Shown here: positions 19,381 to 29,378 of the stretch, one piece after another
Layout of the letters: each line of letters opens with the position of its first letter
Position numbering within the stretch: the first letter of the stretch is position 1
The notes under the pieces: model-generated
What the model was told of the DNA's origin: nothing
What the model saw: the letters and a program-made list of their open reading frames with translations, nothing else
The model's database searches: none
Assembly (NCBI GenBank): GCA_030039035.1
Contig: JASHQQ010000354.1
Span: 1-64,000 of the forward strand
Origin: Acidobacteriaceae bacterium
GTDB taxonomy: Bacteria; Acidobacteriota; Terriglobia; Terriglobales; Acidobacteriaceae
DNA length: 64,000 bases
Reading direction: 5' to 3'
Position numbers and translations under genes: made by a program

Positions 19381-20367
19381 TCAATGCGGCAGAAGCTGGA
19401 GAGCGTTGGTGCGGTAGATCTTTTCGAGGACATCGTCGGGCAGGTGAAGTCCGTAAACATTCCATCGCCCCTGGCGCGAGGCGTGCGAAGGGTACTCGAA
19501 GTATTCGTCATCGGTTTCGAGAAAGCGGTAGTAGAGCCGGTACATCTGCGCCTCGGGCAAAAGATCGGTCCCAAACAGGATGCGATCGGCAAAGCGAAGA
19601 AGGAAACGCCGCGCGGTAAAGGGCTGGCGGCCCAGTTCAGGGGTGCGGGCGCTGATATCGACGAATACATTCGGGGTCGACTCGAGCAGCCTCGCTGCCT
19701 GGGCGAGGTCCTCGCCGCTTTCGGCCATGTGGGCGCAGACGAACGTGGTGCCGGGATGCCTGCGAATGACCCGGTCGCGCTGCGCCAGCAGGTCGTTCTT
19801 GCCATATTGCGCGCCATGGAAACTCCAATCGGGGTGCGCGGCCAGTTCCTCGTAGCGTTCGTTGGTGGAATCGACGGGACGAAAAAAGGCGGCCGGATCG
19901 GCGGTATGGAACATGACCGGGAGGCTGAGGTCTGCCGCCTTGGCAAAGAGAGGCGCCAGGCGCTCGTCGTCCACGCGAAGCAGCTCTCCGCTTGCGTCGC
20001 GAACGGCCAGGCCCAGATCCTTCCAGAACTTGATGCCGCAGGCGCCGTGTTCCGCCATTCGCTCCAGGCGATCGAGCGACCGGGCGATAAAATCGTCGCG
20101 GTCCACACCTGTCCAATCCATCCAGGCCATGGTGGCAAAACGATCGCGCGAAGCAGCGCGAAACCGGCGCAGGATGGCCAACGCCTCCTCCCCGACCTGC
20201 ATGGTGATATTCACGATCCGTTCGACGCCGCAGTCGTCCATGACACGGAGTACAGTCTCCGGATCCATGGAATCGAGATGATTGTGATAGTCGATGACCG
20301 GGAAGCGGGGCTTCAGCGGCGTGCGATCGGGAGTGACCAGCTCGCTCCGGGGATGAAAATCGCTCAT
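19381..20367 (-). CDS. amidohydrolase family (amidohydrolase_2-like) metal-dependent hydrolase
   Basis: FPVIDYHNHLDSMD, GIKFWKDLGL, LPVMFHTADP, FVCAHMAES, ILFGTDLLP; start among several in-frame candidates up to 20553. Confidence 0.8.
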   Translation of the reverse strand: MSDFHPRSELVTPDRTPLKPRFPVIDYHNHLDSMDPETVLRVMDDCGVERIVNITMQVGEEALAILRRFRAASRDRFATMAWMDWTGVDRDDFIARSLDRLERMAEHGACGIKFWKDLGLAVRDASGELLRVDDERLAPLFAKAADLSLPVMFHTADPAAFFRPVDSTNERYEELAAHPDWSFHGAQYGKNDLLAQRDRVIRRHPGTTFVCAHMAESGEDLAQAARLLESTPNVFVDISARTPELGRQPFTARRFLLRFADRILFGTDLLPEAQMYRLYYRFLETDDEYFEYPSHASRQGRWNVYGLHLPDDVLEKIYRTNALQLLPH

Positions 20368-20674
20368 GCGCAAATCGACGTCGGCTTTGGCCGACACCAT
20401 GGCGACAAATCGGTCGTTCGCGACAGTCATCGCAGCCTCGTCAAAGAGTACCACCGGGGGCGTTTTGAGCAAGAAGACGATGGACCGGAGATGGCGTCGG
20501 GGCAGTTGATGTGAGCCGTCTTCCCGTCCTTCCCCGGGCCGGGACGGCCGCACCCGACCAAAGAGCAGATGCTACCCCACGGCTCGGGCAACCCTTGGCC
20601 GGGCGCGCGCATCTCAGCTCGACATCGGGCTCCGCGAAAAACTGGGATAGTACGTGCTTGCTCCCTCCGAGAAT

Positions 20675-20698
20675 TCGGTACTTTAGTACCGATTTTTT
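20675..20698 (+). terminator. intrinsic-terminator-like hairpin in the divergent region upstream of the EPS operon
   Basis: TCGGTAC-TTTA-GTACCGA followed by TTTTTT. Confidence 0.55.
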
Positions 20699-20743
20699 GT
20701 GACTCTCTGGGCATTTACGCAGCGTTCAATTCCACGGAATGAC

Positions 20744-20770
20744 AATTTGTGACGCATTTTGTCGCAAATT
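20744..20770. promoter_or_regulatory. 27-bp imperfect palindrome, candidate operator
   Basis: AATTTGTGACGCATTTTGTCGCAAATT, 10 of 13 half-site positions symmetric. Confidence 0.4.
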
Positions 20771-21010
20771 AGCACTTCCAAAAAAATGAGCATCGGCTTA
20801 CTCTCTTTTGTTGGGACAGAAGTCAGAAAGCCCCCCTTTCCTCATGCTGAACCCAGACTGCCAGCGCGCGAACGCGCGGCCGAAACCGAGAACCGGCGAT
20901 CGTCACGTTGACCGGGAGCTGGATTTTCGTTCGTAGCTTTTTGCGGCTCTTCCTGCCTTGCAAATCCGGTTCAACGAAGGCTTAGCCTGCTAAGTCAGCC
21001 TGGCGAAGCC

Positions 21011-21667
21011 TTGCCCGTCGGAGCGTACCGGAAGGCGCCGCTCCCATTCCCGCGGCCTGAGTTTGTTTGCGCGACGCGCAGAGCGAGGAAGGAACGCATT
21101 ACGTTGCAGAGCGTGAATCGAGCACCGGACGATCTCAGGATTCCGGCTGACTCATGGGCTGGCGCGGCCGCACAAAGGCAGTGGTTCGCGACCTTTACGT
21201 TGCCACAGAACGAAAAATCCGTAACCCGGCAACTGGATCTTCGCGATGTGGAGTCGTTTCTCCCCACCTACGAGACGATCCGGGTATGGAAGAACAGGCA
21301 GCGAAAGAAGGTGACGCTTCCACTCTTCCCGACCTACCTTTTCGTGCACATCAGCCGCGCCGAACGTGGAAAGGTTCTGGGGTGTCCGGGCGTACTGCAA
21401 ATTGTCGGGAGCGCCAGGGAACCGATTCCGGTTGCCGACGCAGAGGTTGAATTCCTGCGTTCGGGCGTCTGCCGTCGGAAAGTAGAGCCTTTTCGCGAAC
21501 TCGTGGTCGGAGAGCGTGTCCGCATCAAGAGCGGCATGATGCAGGGATTGGAAGGCACGCTGGTGCGGCGCAGCAGCAGTTTGCGTTTTGTGCTCACCAT
21601 CCAGATGATCAACCAGCACGCGGCGATTGAAGTGGACGCCGATGATATGGAGCCGGCGCTTCCCTGA
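21011..21667 (+). CDS. NusG-paralog transcription antiterminator (RfaH/UpxY/LoaP-like) for the EPS operon
   Basis: NGN-like WFATFTLPQNEKSV...ESFLPTYETIRVWKNRQRKKVTLPLFPTYLFVHI; KOW-like VGERVRIKSGMMQGLEGTLVRR; start uncertain. Confidence 0.85.
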   Translation: MPVGAYRKAPLPFPRPEFVCATRRARKERITLQSVNRAPDDLRIPADSWAGAAAQRQWFATFTLPQNEKSVTRQLDLRDVESFLPTYETIRVWKNRQRKKVTLPLFPTYLFVHISRAERGKVLGCPGVLQIVGSAREPIPVADAEVEFLRSGVCRRKVEPFRELVVGERVRIKSGMMQGLEGTLVRRSSSLRFVLTIQMINQHAAIEVDADDMEPALP

Positions 21668-21888
21668 AAGGCCGGTTCTGGCCACGGCTGCCCTCCGGCG
21701 AAGCAACGGATTCAGGCGTTACGGACATCCTCTCCAGGTTCCGACTCTCGATCGATCGGAATCTCCTTATCCTTCCCGATCTACCCTGCTTCCTCGCCCG
21801 ACCTCCCATCGGAGACCGCGCCTCGCACCCGCCAGAACGCTCATTCCCATCCGGCAAACCCCCTTTCCGTACACAGCGAGAGTGGCAA

Positions 21889-22545
21889 ATGGCACTTGTT
21901 CCAAGAAACTCAGAACGGACTGACAAGATACTGCAGGCCGCAGCCCAGCTTTTTGCACGGCAGGGATATCACGGAACCAGCACCCGTGAGATTGCGCGTC
22001 TTGCCGATGTGAGCGAAAACACGCTGTTCCGGCATTTCGATCACAAGGAAGACCTTTTCTGGTCGGCGCTCCGCTCCCGTTCCGCGGGACTCAAGCTGCG
22101 TCGCGATCTGCTCGACGGAATCAGCGAAGGGGACGACCCCGAAGTCGTCCTGCCCAAGATCATCGATCTGCTCGTGGACACGGTCATCTTCAAGCCGGAA
22201 CTGCTGCGACTGATCGCGGTTGCCTTTCTCGAGCTGCACTGGAAGACCGACGCCTTCTGCAAGGAGTATCTCTCGCCCATCTTTTCGGCGATCCATCGCT
22301 ACATTGAGATGAATGTGGAGAACGAGCGGGTTCGCGCCCTGGATCCAACCATGCTCACGGCAGCGTTAGTGACGACGGTAATGTCTCACGCGGAGATTTC
22401 AAGACTTATCGACGGCGATCGGCTATCCTACCCAGGAAGCCGCGAAGCGGCCAGCGCATACACCAAATTCTGGCTGGATGTGCTGACGCCCAGGCCTGTG
22501 CCATCCCAAAGGGCTGCGCTGCGAAGCAAGCGCGCACCGATCTGA
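21889..22545 (+). CDS. TetR/AcrR-family transcriptional regulator
   Basis: ILQAAAQLFARQGYHGTSTREIARLADVSENTLFRHFDHKEDLF. Confidence 0.92.
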   Translation: MALVPRNSERTDKILQAAAQLFARQGYHGTSTREIARLADVSENTLFRHFDHKEDLFWSALRSRSAGLKLRRDLLDGISEGDDPEVVLPKIIDLLVDTVIFKPELLRLIAVAFLELHWKTDAFCKEYLSPIFSAIHRYIEMNVENERVRALDPTMLTAALVTTVMSHAEISRLIDGDRLSYPGSREAASAYTKFWLDVLTPRPVPSQRAALRSKRAPI

Positions 22546-22634
22546 ACTGGAACCGCCGATTCCGGACCCTGCCTTCCACTGGGTGACATTTCTGCCTGCA
22601 CCCGCCAAATGAAGCTAGCAAACAGGAGAATCAA

Positions 22635-24638
22635 ATGAGCTCTCCATATCTGCCGGCCAGACGCTATGGCACGGAGCGTATCGTGCGCCGGCTCGTGGCA
22701 TCTCTCAGCAATCTCATTCTGTTTGCGCTTGCCGCGTGTTTCGCATTCGAACTGCGATTCGACGGCGACCTTCCGCCCCGATACACGCATTCGATGGAGA
22801 TGGCTCTGTGCATCTGGGCGGCGGTCAAATCGGCGGCCTTCCTCGCCGGCTCCGTCAACCAGGAAAAATGGCGGCACACGTCGATCTACGAGGCGGAGCG
22901 GATCATCCTGGCCAACACCGCCGGATCGGTGATTGGCGGAACCCTGGTTTATGCGCTTCTCGGACGTTCCGCGGTTCCGCTTTCGGTGTACGTGCTCGAA
23001 TGGATCCTCTCCAGTTTTCTGATTCTGGGAGGGCGTCTGGCCGTTCGCGTGATCGCCACGGCCAGAAGAGCCCGGCTCATCGAGGGAAAACGAACCCGGA
23101 CCCTTATCTACGGGGCGGGAGCCGCGGGACTGGCGCTTCTTTGGGAGCTGCGGCAGAACCAGTCGCTGATGCTCGATGTGGTGGGCCTGATTGACGACAA
23201 CCCGCAACTGGTGGGCTTGACGTTCGATGGCAAGCCGGTGCTGGGCACCGGAGAGGAATTGGGCGGCCTTGCGCGCAAGCATGGCGTAAGGAGGGTGCTG
23301 ATTGCAATCCCGTCCGCGACCGGACCGCAGATGGTGCGAATCCTGAGATTCGCCATCGAGGCGGGGGTGGATTACAAGATGGTTCCCAGCCTGGGCGAGC
23401 TGATCCAGGGAACCGACCTTGGAAAGCAAATCCGGGATGTCGCTGTCGAGGATTTGCTGGGAAGAAAGCCGGTGCAACTGGATCAGGACCTCATCCGCGA
23501 GCGCATTCAGGGAAAAGTTGTGATGGTTACCGGAGCGGGAGGCTCAATCGGGTCGGAAATCTGCCGGCAGATTGCCCAGTTCCGGCCGCTGGCGCTGGTC
23601 GGCTTCGACGAGGCAGAGACTCCTCTCTTCCAGATCGACCGGGAGCTCGCCGGGAGCTTCCCGGACCTGGCCTTTCATCCCGAGATCGGAGATATCACGC
23701 GGCCTGACATGCTCCGTCGCGTGATGCAGCAGTATGAGCCGTCGATTGTCTACCACGCCGCGGCGTACAAGCATGTTTCCATGATGGAGCGGCACGTATT
23801 TGCCGCGGTCGAAAACAATGTCTTCGGCACCTGGCATGTCGCCCTCGCCGCGGCCAATCACGGCGTCGAGGATTTCGTGCTCATTTCGACCGACAAGGCG
23901 GTTCGACCCACCAGCATGATGGGAGCCACCAAGCGCGTGGCGGAGCTGGTGATCCGCGCCCTGCAGATGGAAAGCGGCACCAAATTCGCCGCCGTCCGCT
24001 TCGGCAATGTTCTGGGAAGCAACGGAAGCGTCGTGCCGATCTTCAAGGAGCAGATTGCCGTCGGGGGTCCGGTCACGGTCACGCATCCGGAAATGCGCCG
24101 CTACTTCATGACCATTCCCGAGGCGGCGCAACTGGTTCTTCAAGCCTTCGCCATCGGCAAGGGCGGGGAGGTCTTTGTTCTCGATATGGGTGAGCCGGTA
24201 AAGATCGTCGATCTGGCCAGGGACCTGATCCTGTTGTCGGGACTGCAGCCGGAACGCGACATCAAGATCCAGTTCACCGGCACGCGGCCTGGTGAAAAGC
24301 TCTTCGAGGAATTGAACCTGTACCACGAGCACCTGGTTCCCACCTCTCACTCCCAGATTCGAAGTTATGCATCGCCCGACGACGTGGATGTGAGGCAAGT
24401 CAAGGCGTACATGCAGGAATTGCAGCAGATCGTCAGCTCGCGCGATCTGGCGCGGCTCGTGCTTCTGCTCAAGGAACTGATTCCCGATTACAATCCGGGC
24501 ACGGAGCTGCTGAAGGTCGCCATGTCGATCGAATCCAATCATCGATCCGGACCGGCCAGGCTGCCGATTCCCGCGGGACAGGCCGATGGCCCGGTTCCCG
24601 TAAAGAAACTCGCAGCCGCAACGCGCATGATGAATTGA
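22635..24638 (+). CDS. membrane-anchored nucleotide-sugar 4,6-dehydratase (CapD/PglF/WbpM-like)
   Basis: TM N-terminus, VMVTGAGGSIGSEICRQI, YHAAAYKHVSMME, STDKAVRPTSMMGATKR. Confidence 0.9.
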   Translation: MSSPYLPARRYGTERIVRRLVASLSNLILFALAACFAFELRFDGDLPPRYTHSMEMALCIWAAVKSAAFLAGSVNQEKWRHTSIYEAERIILANTAGSVIGGTLVYALLGRSAVPLSVYVLEWILSSFLILGGRLAVRVIATARRARLIEGKRTRTLIYGAGAAGLALLWELRQNQSLMLDVVGLIDDNPQLVGLTFDGKPVLGTGEELGGLARKHGVRRVLIAIPSATGPQMVRILRFAIEAGVDYKMVPSLGELIQGTDLGKQIRDVAVEDLLGRKPVQLDQDLIRERIQGKVVMVTGAGGSIGSEICRQIAQFRPLALVGFDEAETPLFQIDRELAGSFPDLAFHPEIGDITRPDMLRRVMQQYEPSIVYHAAAYKHVSMMERHVFAAVENNVFGTWHVALAAANHGVEDFVLISTDKAVRPTSMMGATKRVAELVIRALQMESGTKFAAVRFGNVLGSNGSVVPIFKEQIAVGGPVTVTHPEMRRYFMTIPEAAQLVLQAFAIGKGGEVFVLDMGEPVKIVDLARDLILLSGLQPERDIKIQFTGTRPGEKLFEELNLYHEHLVPTSHSQIRSYASPDDVDVRQVKAYMQELQQIVSSRDLARLVLLLKELIPDYNPGTELLKVAMSIESNHRSGPARLPIPAGQADGPVPVKKLAAATRMMN

Positions 24639-24997
24639 CGAATCCAAGACGGGACCTTCCGCGGAGCAAACCTCAAGAAACAGGAATGCGCGGAAACCGC
24701 GCTTCGGGCGGAGAGATTTTCCCTTCGATTGGCGGCAACGCCCCTGCCGGATGCGGGTTGATCCGATGCTCCTCTTCGCCCCGGGATGACCGGCTGGACC
24801 GATCCTCCCGGTCCGCGGCAATTTCACGGCGATGACAGGAACGAGGCGGATGGCCGACACGCGCCGCCACATCGTCCACATTGAACAAATGCTCGCAGCA
24901 GATCGAACACACCACCTCTCCTGTCCGATTACACCAAGTCCGAGGGTTCCCATTGACTGACCGCCACGCCTCCATTGCCCGAATCGAAGTGCCTACC

Positions 24998-27325
24998 ATG
25001 CCGCCTTCCGGGATCGCTCCGCCGCCGCAGAGCGCAGACGCCCTGCACGGCCTAATGCGGGTGATCAGCAAGCGGCGCAAGTGGATCATCGCCGCGATCG
25101 TGATCTGCGAATCGATGGCCCTGGCAGTTGCCCTTTTGATGAAGCCCACGTATCAGTCCACCGCCACCATCGAGTTGAACAAACAAGGGTCCGGAGTCGA
25201 TCTGGGACTTGGCGATGACCTCAGCTCGACTTTTTCCGGAGGCAACGAAACGCTGCTTACCGACTTGCAGACGGAGACCGAGATCCTCGAAGGCGATTCT
25301 CTGGCTCTTGCCGTGATTGAGCAGCTTGATCTCGCTTCGAAACCGCCGTTTGCCGCCAAACCCGACCCGAAGGAGAAGGATCCTGAGGAAGGACTGCCCC
25401 TGGAACAGGCGCCGAATACGCGGACGCGGCTGCTGCATATCTTCAAGGGCCACCTGAAGGTCGTACCCGAGCGCGGCACCCGCCTGATTCAGGTCAGCTT
25501 CCAGAGCCACGACCAGAATCTGGCGGCCCAGATCGCAAATCAACTGGTCGAAGCCTACAAGAGCAACTACCGCCAAACGCATTACGACGCCATCACCGAG
25601 ACTTCCGGCTGGCTGACCACTCAACTCGCCGGCCTGAAGACGAACGTCGAGCAGGCGGAGAAGAAGCTCACCGATTTTGAGAAGGCGAACGGCATCCTCA
25701 GTTTCAATATGGCGACTCCGACGGTGGGCACTTCCGGAGTGCAGGGGGCCGGCGCGGGCGGCGGATATGGCGGGGCGGAGATCCACAGCCCGATCATTCA
25801 AAAACTGGACCAGTTGAACCAGGAACTGACCGAGGCGGAGGCCAATCGCATCGGGAAGGAAGCTGTCTATCGGCTCACACAGACCGGTGATGCCGATGTT
25901 GTTCTCGGCCTGCAGAGCAGTCCCCTGGGAGAGGAATCGCTGGTGCTCACGCAGGGTGGGGGCCTTTCGAACCTGCAAAATCTGCGCTCCGAGCTCGGCC
26001 TCCTGAAAGTCCAGATGGCTCAGGAGTCGAATACGTTTGGCCCGAACAACCGGCATCTGAAGGATCTGCAGCTTCAGATTGCCTCGGTGAACGACCAGAT
26101 CACCGAGGAGCTTGGACTCATTACAAAGAGAGCCTATGCGGATTACCAGTTGTCCAAGCAGACCGAGGACGAAATCCGCAACCAGTTTGACCAGCAGCAA
26201 ACAGCGGCAAGCAAGCTGAATGACGTGGCAATCCAGTTCGCTGTACTGAGCGATGAAGCCATGTCGCACAAGCTGCTCTACGACGACCTGTACACGAAGT
26301 TACAGGAAGCCAACATTTCGGCCGGCATCAAGGCGACCAACATCACGGTGGTCTCGCCCGCGCGGACAGAATCCGTGCCGGTTCGTCCCAAGCCGGTCAT
26401 GTACATGGCCTTTGGATTGCTCGTCGGCATTTTTCTCGGACTCGCCGCCGCTTATACGGTGGACAGCCTGGACAGGACCGTGAGCACTCCGGAGGAGATC
26501 GAGGAGATTACCGGCAGGCCCGTAATCGGCATCATTCCGGACCTGATGAAGGTGGGAAGGTCCTACGGCGCGTATTTCCGGCGGAGCGTGACCAGGACGC
26601 TGGAGACGGAAGCGCCCAACAGCTTGCAAGTCTGGATGCTCGCTCACCCCGACTCGGCCGCCGCCGAGGCGTTCCGCTCGCTGCGCACCTCGATCATGCT
26701 TTCCCGCGCCGGCGGAGGAGCGAAGACAATCCTCATCACCAGTTGCGTTCCCGGCGAAGGCAAAACCACCTTGACTTCGAATCTGGCAGCGGCCTTCGCG
26801 CAGCATAACAAGAACGTGCTGATCGTCGAAGCCGACATGCGCCGGCCGCGAATGACACACGTGATGGAAGTACCGAGCGACGTGGGCCTGAGCAACGTAC
26901 TCACCGCGACGGCCACGTTCGACGAGGCCATTGTTCGCGGTATCCAGTGGCCGACGCTGGATATTCTGCCGGCCGGCCCGCAGCCGCCAAACCCGTCCGA
27001 GCTTCTGGGGTCGTCGGCCTTCGCGGAAATGCTCGGGCAACTCCGCTGCCAGTACGACCTCGTGCTGCTCGACAGCCCGCCGGCGCTGCTTGTCGCGGAT
27101 CCGATCTCGGTCGCGTCACTGGTCGACGCGGTGGTCTGGATTTCGCGCGCCGGCGTTGTCACCCGACCGTACCTCGGCCGCGCCACCGGAATGATCAATC
27201 GCAACCAGATGCCTGTAATCGGCTTCGTGATCAACGGAATGCGGAGCGAAGAGGCCGGCTATGGATATGGCTCCTACTATACGGAAACGGAAAAGGGGGA
27301 GAAGAAGAATGCGCATCGGGGATAA
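24998..27325 (+). CDS. polysaccharide co-polymerase / tyrosine autokinase (Wzc-like)
   Basis: Wzz/GNVR regions, Walker A ILITSCVPGEGKTTLTSNLAAAFA, VEADMRRPRM, DLVLLDSPPALLVADP; Tyr-rich C-terminus GYGYGSYYTET. Confidence 0.92.
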   Translation: MPPSGIAPPPQSADALHGLMRVISKRRKWIIAAIVICESMALAVALLMKPTYQSTATIELNKQGSGVDLGLGDDLSSTFSGGNETLLTDLQTETEILEGDSLALAVIEQLDLASKPPFAAKPDPKEKDPEEGLPLEQAPNTRTRLLHIFKGHLKVVPERGTRLIQVSFQSHDQNLAAQIANQLVEAYKSNYRQTHYDAITETSGWLTTQLAGLKTNVEQAEKKLTDFEKANGILSFNMATPTVGTSGVQGAGAGGGYGGAEIHSPIIQKLDQLNQELTEAEANRIGKEAVYRLTQTGDADVVLGLQSSPLGEESLVLTQGGGLSNLQNLRSELGLLKVQMAQESNTFGPNNRHLKDLQLQIASVNDQITEELGLITKRAYADYQLSKQTEDEIRNQFDQQQTAASKLNDVAIQFAVLSDEAMSHKLLYDDLYTKLQEANISAGIKATNITVVSPARTESVPVRPKPVMYMAFGLLVGIFLGLAAAYTVDSLDRTVSTPEEIEEITGRPVIGIIPDLMKVGRSYGAYFRRSVTRTLETEAPNSLQVWMLAHPDSAAAEAFRSLRTSIMLSRAGGGAKTILITSCVPGEGKTTLTSNLAAAFAQHNKNVLIVEADMRRPRMTHVMEVPSDVGLSNVLTATATFDEAIVRGIQWPTLDILPAGPQPPNPSELLGSSAFAEMLGQLRCQYDLVLLDSPPALLVADPISVASLVDAVVWISRAGVVTRPYLGRATGMINRNQMPVIGFVINGMRSEEAGYGYGSYYTETEKGEKKNAHRG

Positions 27326-28340
27326 GACGTCCGGATTCTCGATCATCCCGTTGGCTCTCTCGATGGTTCTCGCGGGGCCGGCCTTCGGCCAGCAACTGCC
27401 TCCGAATGCCCAGGGCACGAATAACATTCCCCTCAACCTGCCCGTCAGCCGTGCTCCGGCAGGACCCACGAGCGAAATGCGCAACTCCGGACTGACCATG
27501 GTGCCTCCGGATTTTGCGGACCTCAAGCTCGCCCCCGGTTTCCTCCTCTCGCTGGACGTCCTCGATGATCCCGACTTCGAAGGCGATTATCGCGTCGACC
27601 AGCAGGGGGACCTCGCTCTGCCCATTCTCGGAATCGTCCATGTGGGGGGCGAGACCGCATCCGAGGCGCGATCGCAGATCCAGGATCGCCTGCTCAAGGA
27701 CGGGATTCTCAAAGCTCCCCAGGTGAATCTCACCGTACTGGAATACTCGGCAACGGAAGTCACAATCCTCGGCGAGGTAACTTCGCCGGGAAGATACCCT
27801 TTGTTCGCGCCGCGAAGCCTCACCGATGTGCTGGCGCTTGCGGGCGGCACGACCGTCGCCGCGGGAAATGAAATCCGGATCACGCGCGCCGGCAAAGGCG
27901 CGCATACGGACCTGATCCGATTCTCGAAGGCAACCGGCGCCGACGTCGTCCAGGACACGATTGTCAATCCCGGCGACACGGTGCAGGTGATGCGCGCCGG
28001 CATCGTCTACGTGCTGGGGGCCGTCAATCGGCCGGGAGGATATGTGATGCAGGAAGACGGCACCATGACAGCCCTCGAAGCCATCTCGAGCGCCAATGGC
28101 ACAACGCTGTCGGCGTCGGTAGGCAACATTTATCTGCTGCGCCGTGAGCGTGACGGAAGCGTCGTCCGGATTGAGCTGCCGCTGAACAGGATGCAGCGCG
28201 GAAAGTCCGCCGACATGCAGCTCCGTCCGACCGATATCCTGTACGTGCCAAACAGCAAGGTCAAATCCGCGCTGACAAGCAGCCAGGGAGTGCTGGCCGC
28301 GGCCACATCGGCCACGATCTACGCGACAGCCGTCTATTGA
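27309..28340 (+). CDS. polysaccharide export outer-membrane protein (Wza-like, SLBB)
   Basis: LSLDVLDDPDFEGDYRVDQQGDLALPILGIVHVGG, SLBB-like VTILGEVTSPGRYPLF and VYVLGAVNRPGGYVM; overlaps the end of the wzc-like gene. Confidence 0.9.
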   Translation: MRIGDKTSGFSIIPLALSMVLAGPAFGQQLPPNAQGTNNIPLNLPVSRAPAGPTSEMRNSGLTMVPPDFADLKLAPGFLLSLDVLDDPDFEGDYRVDQQGDLALPILGIVHVGGETASEARSQIQDRLLKDGILKAPQVNLTVLEYSATEVTILGEVTSPGRYPLFAPRSLTDVLALAGGTTVAAGNEIRITRAGKGAHTDLIRFSKATGADVVQDTIVNPGDTVQVMRAGIVYVLGAVNRPGGYVMQEDGTMTALEAISSANGTTLSASVGNIYLLRRERDGSVVRIELPLNRMQRGKSADMQLRPTDILYVPNSKVKSALTSSQGVLAAATSATIYATAVY

Positions 28341-28475
28341 CGGCGCGGATCAACTTCCCTCGCGCTCTCCGGCCCGCCCTGCCTGCCCCGGCAGGCGCAT
28401 TCCGCGCAGCGGCCGCAACCTGACTCCTTTCTGCCTCCGGAACGGCAGGCAGCGGTCCATGTCGGAAGACAGATT

Positions 28476-29303
28476 GTGATTCGATCATCCCTTGCCGAGC
28501 GAATCCGCAGGATTCTCCGGACCATCTTTCCAGCAAGCCTTTACTCACGCCTGGCGGCGGCGCTGGACGCATGGTACGGGATTCGCAAGCTCGGATTCGC
28601 CGATTACAGGAAGCTGGCCTCGGCGGCGAAGGACGCGCCGGACGGGAGATGGTCTTCGATCCGTCTTCGGCCGTTACCTCATCCCATTTACGTCCGGCCG
28701 GGCACGCCGGACGCGCAAGTCGTGCTTCAGTCTTTCGCAAGAGAAGCTTACGGTTACGTCGTTCCGCCGGCGCCGGTGCGGCTGATCATCGATGCCGGAG
28801 CCAACATCGGCGACACAGCGCTGTGGTACGCAACGCGCTTCCCCCAGGCGGTGGTCGTCGCCGTCGAACCGGACCCGGACAACGCGGCTGTGCTGGCGAA
28901 GAATTGCGCTCCCTACAGGGAAAGGATCCACGTCCTGCGCGCGGCGCTTTGGCCCACGCCGGACCGGAGCCTGGCAATGGCGGGAGCTTATACGGGAGCG
29001 AGAGTCCGCGAAACAGGAATGGAAGGCGATTCCGCATGCCCCTCCATCGACCCGCTCACCATTTTGCGCAATTCCGGTGAGGAATGGATCGACATCTTCA
29101 AGATGGATATCGAAGGCGCCGAAGAGTCGGTTTTTTCCGGTGACTGCGATGTCTGGCTGGAAAAGACCCGAACCATCTCTGTAGAGATTCACTCGCCGGA
29201 GGCTGCGCGCGCGGTGTTTTGCGCCACCGGGCGCAACGGATTCAAAAGCGCCCGTTACCGTGGCGTCCATTTCTTCTGGCGATCGCCGGTTTTGAGCACC
29301 TGA
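28476..29303 (+). CDS. FkbM-family methyltransferase (1 of 3)
   Basis: LIIDAGANIGDTALWYATRFPQAVVVAVEPDPDNAAVLAKNC; IFKMDIEGAEESVF. Confidence 0.88.
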   Translation: MIRSSLAERIRRILRTIFPASLYSRLAAALDAWYGIRKLGFADYRKLASAAKDAPDGRWSSIRLRPLPHPIYVRPGTPDAQVVLQSFAREAYGYVVPPAPVRLIIDAGANIGDTALWYATRFPQAVVVAVEPDPDNAAVLAKNCAPYRERIHVLRAALWPTPDRSLAMAGAYTGARVRETGMEGDSACPSIDPLTILRNSGEEWIDIFKMDIEGAEESVFSGDCDVWLEKTRTISVEIHSPEAARAVFCATGRNGFKSARYRGVHFFWRSPVLST

Positions 29304-29378
29304 CGTACTCGCGAATCCCGGCACCACAATGACACCCATCGTCTTGAAGCAGATTCATAATCCCAAACCTGGGAACGA

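Noticed and set aside
23544-26269. Long - strand ORFs (469 and 405 aa) opposite capD and wzc
   Set aside because: Shadow ORFs; the sense strand encodes conserved Rossmann and Walker motifs.
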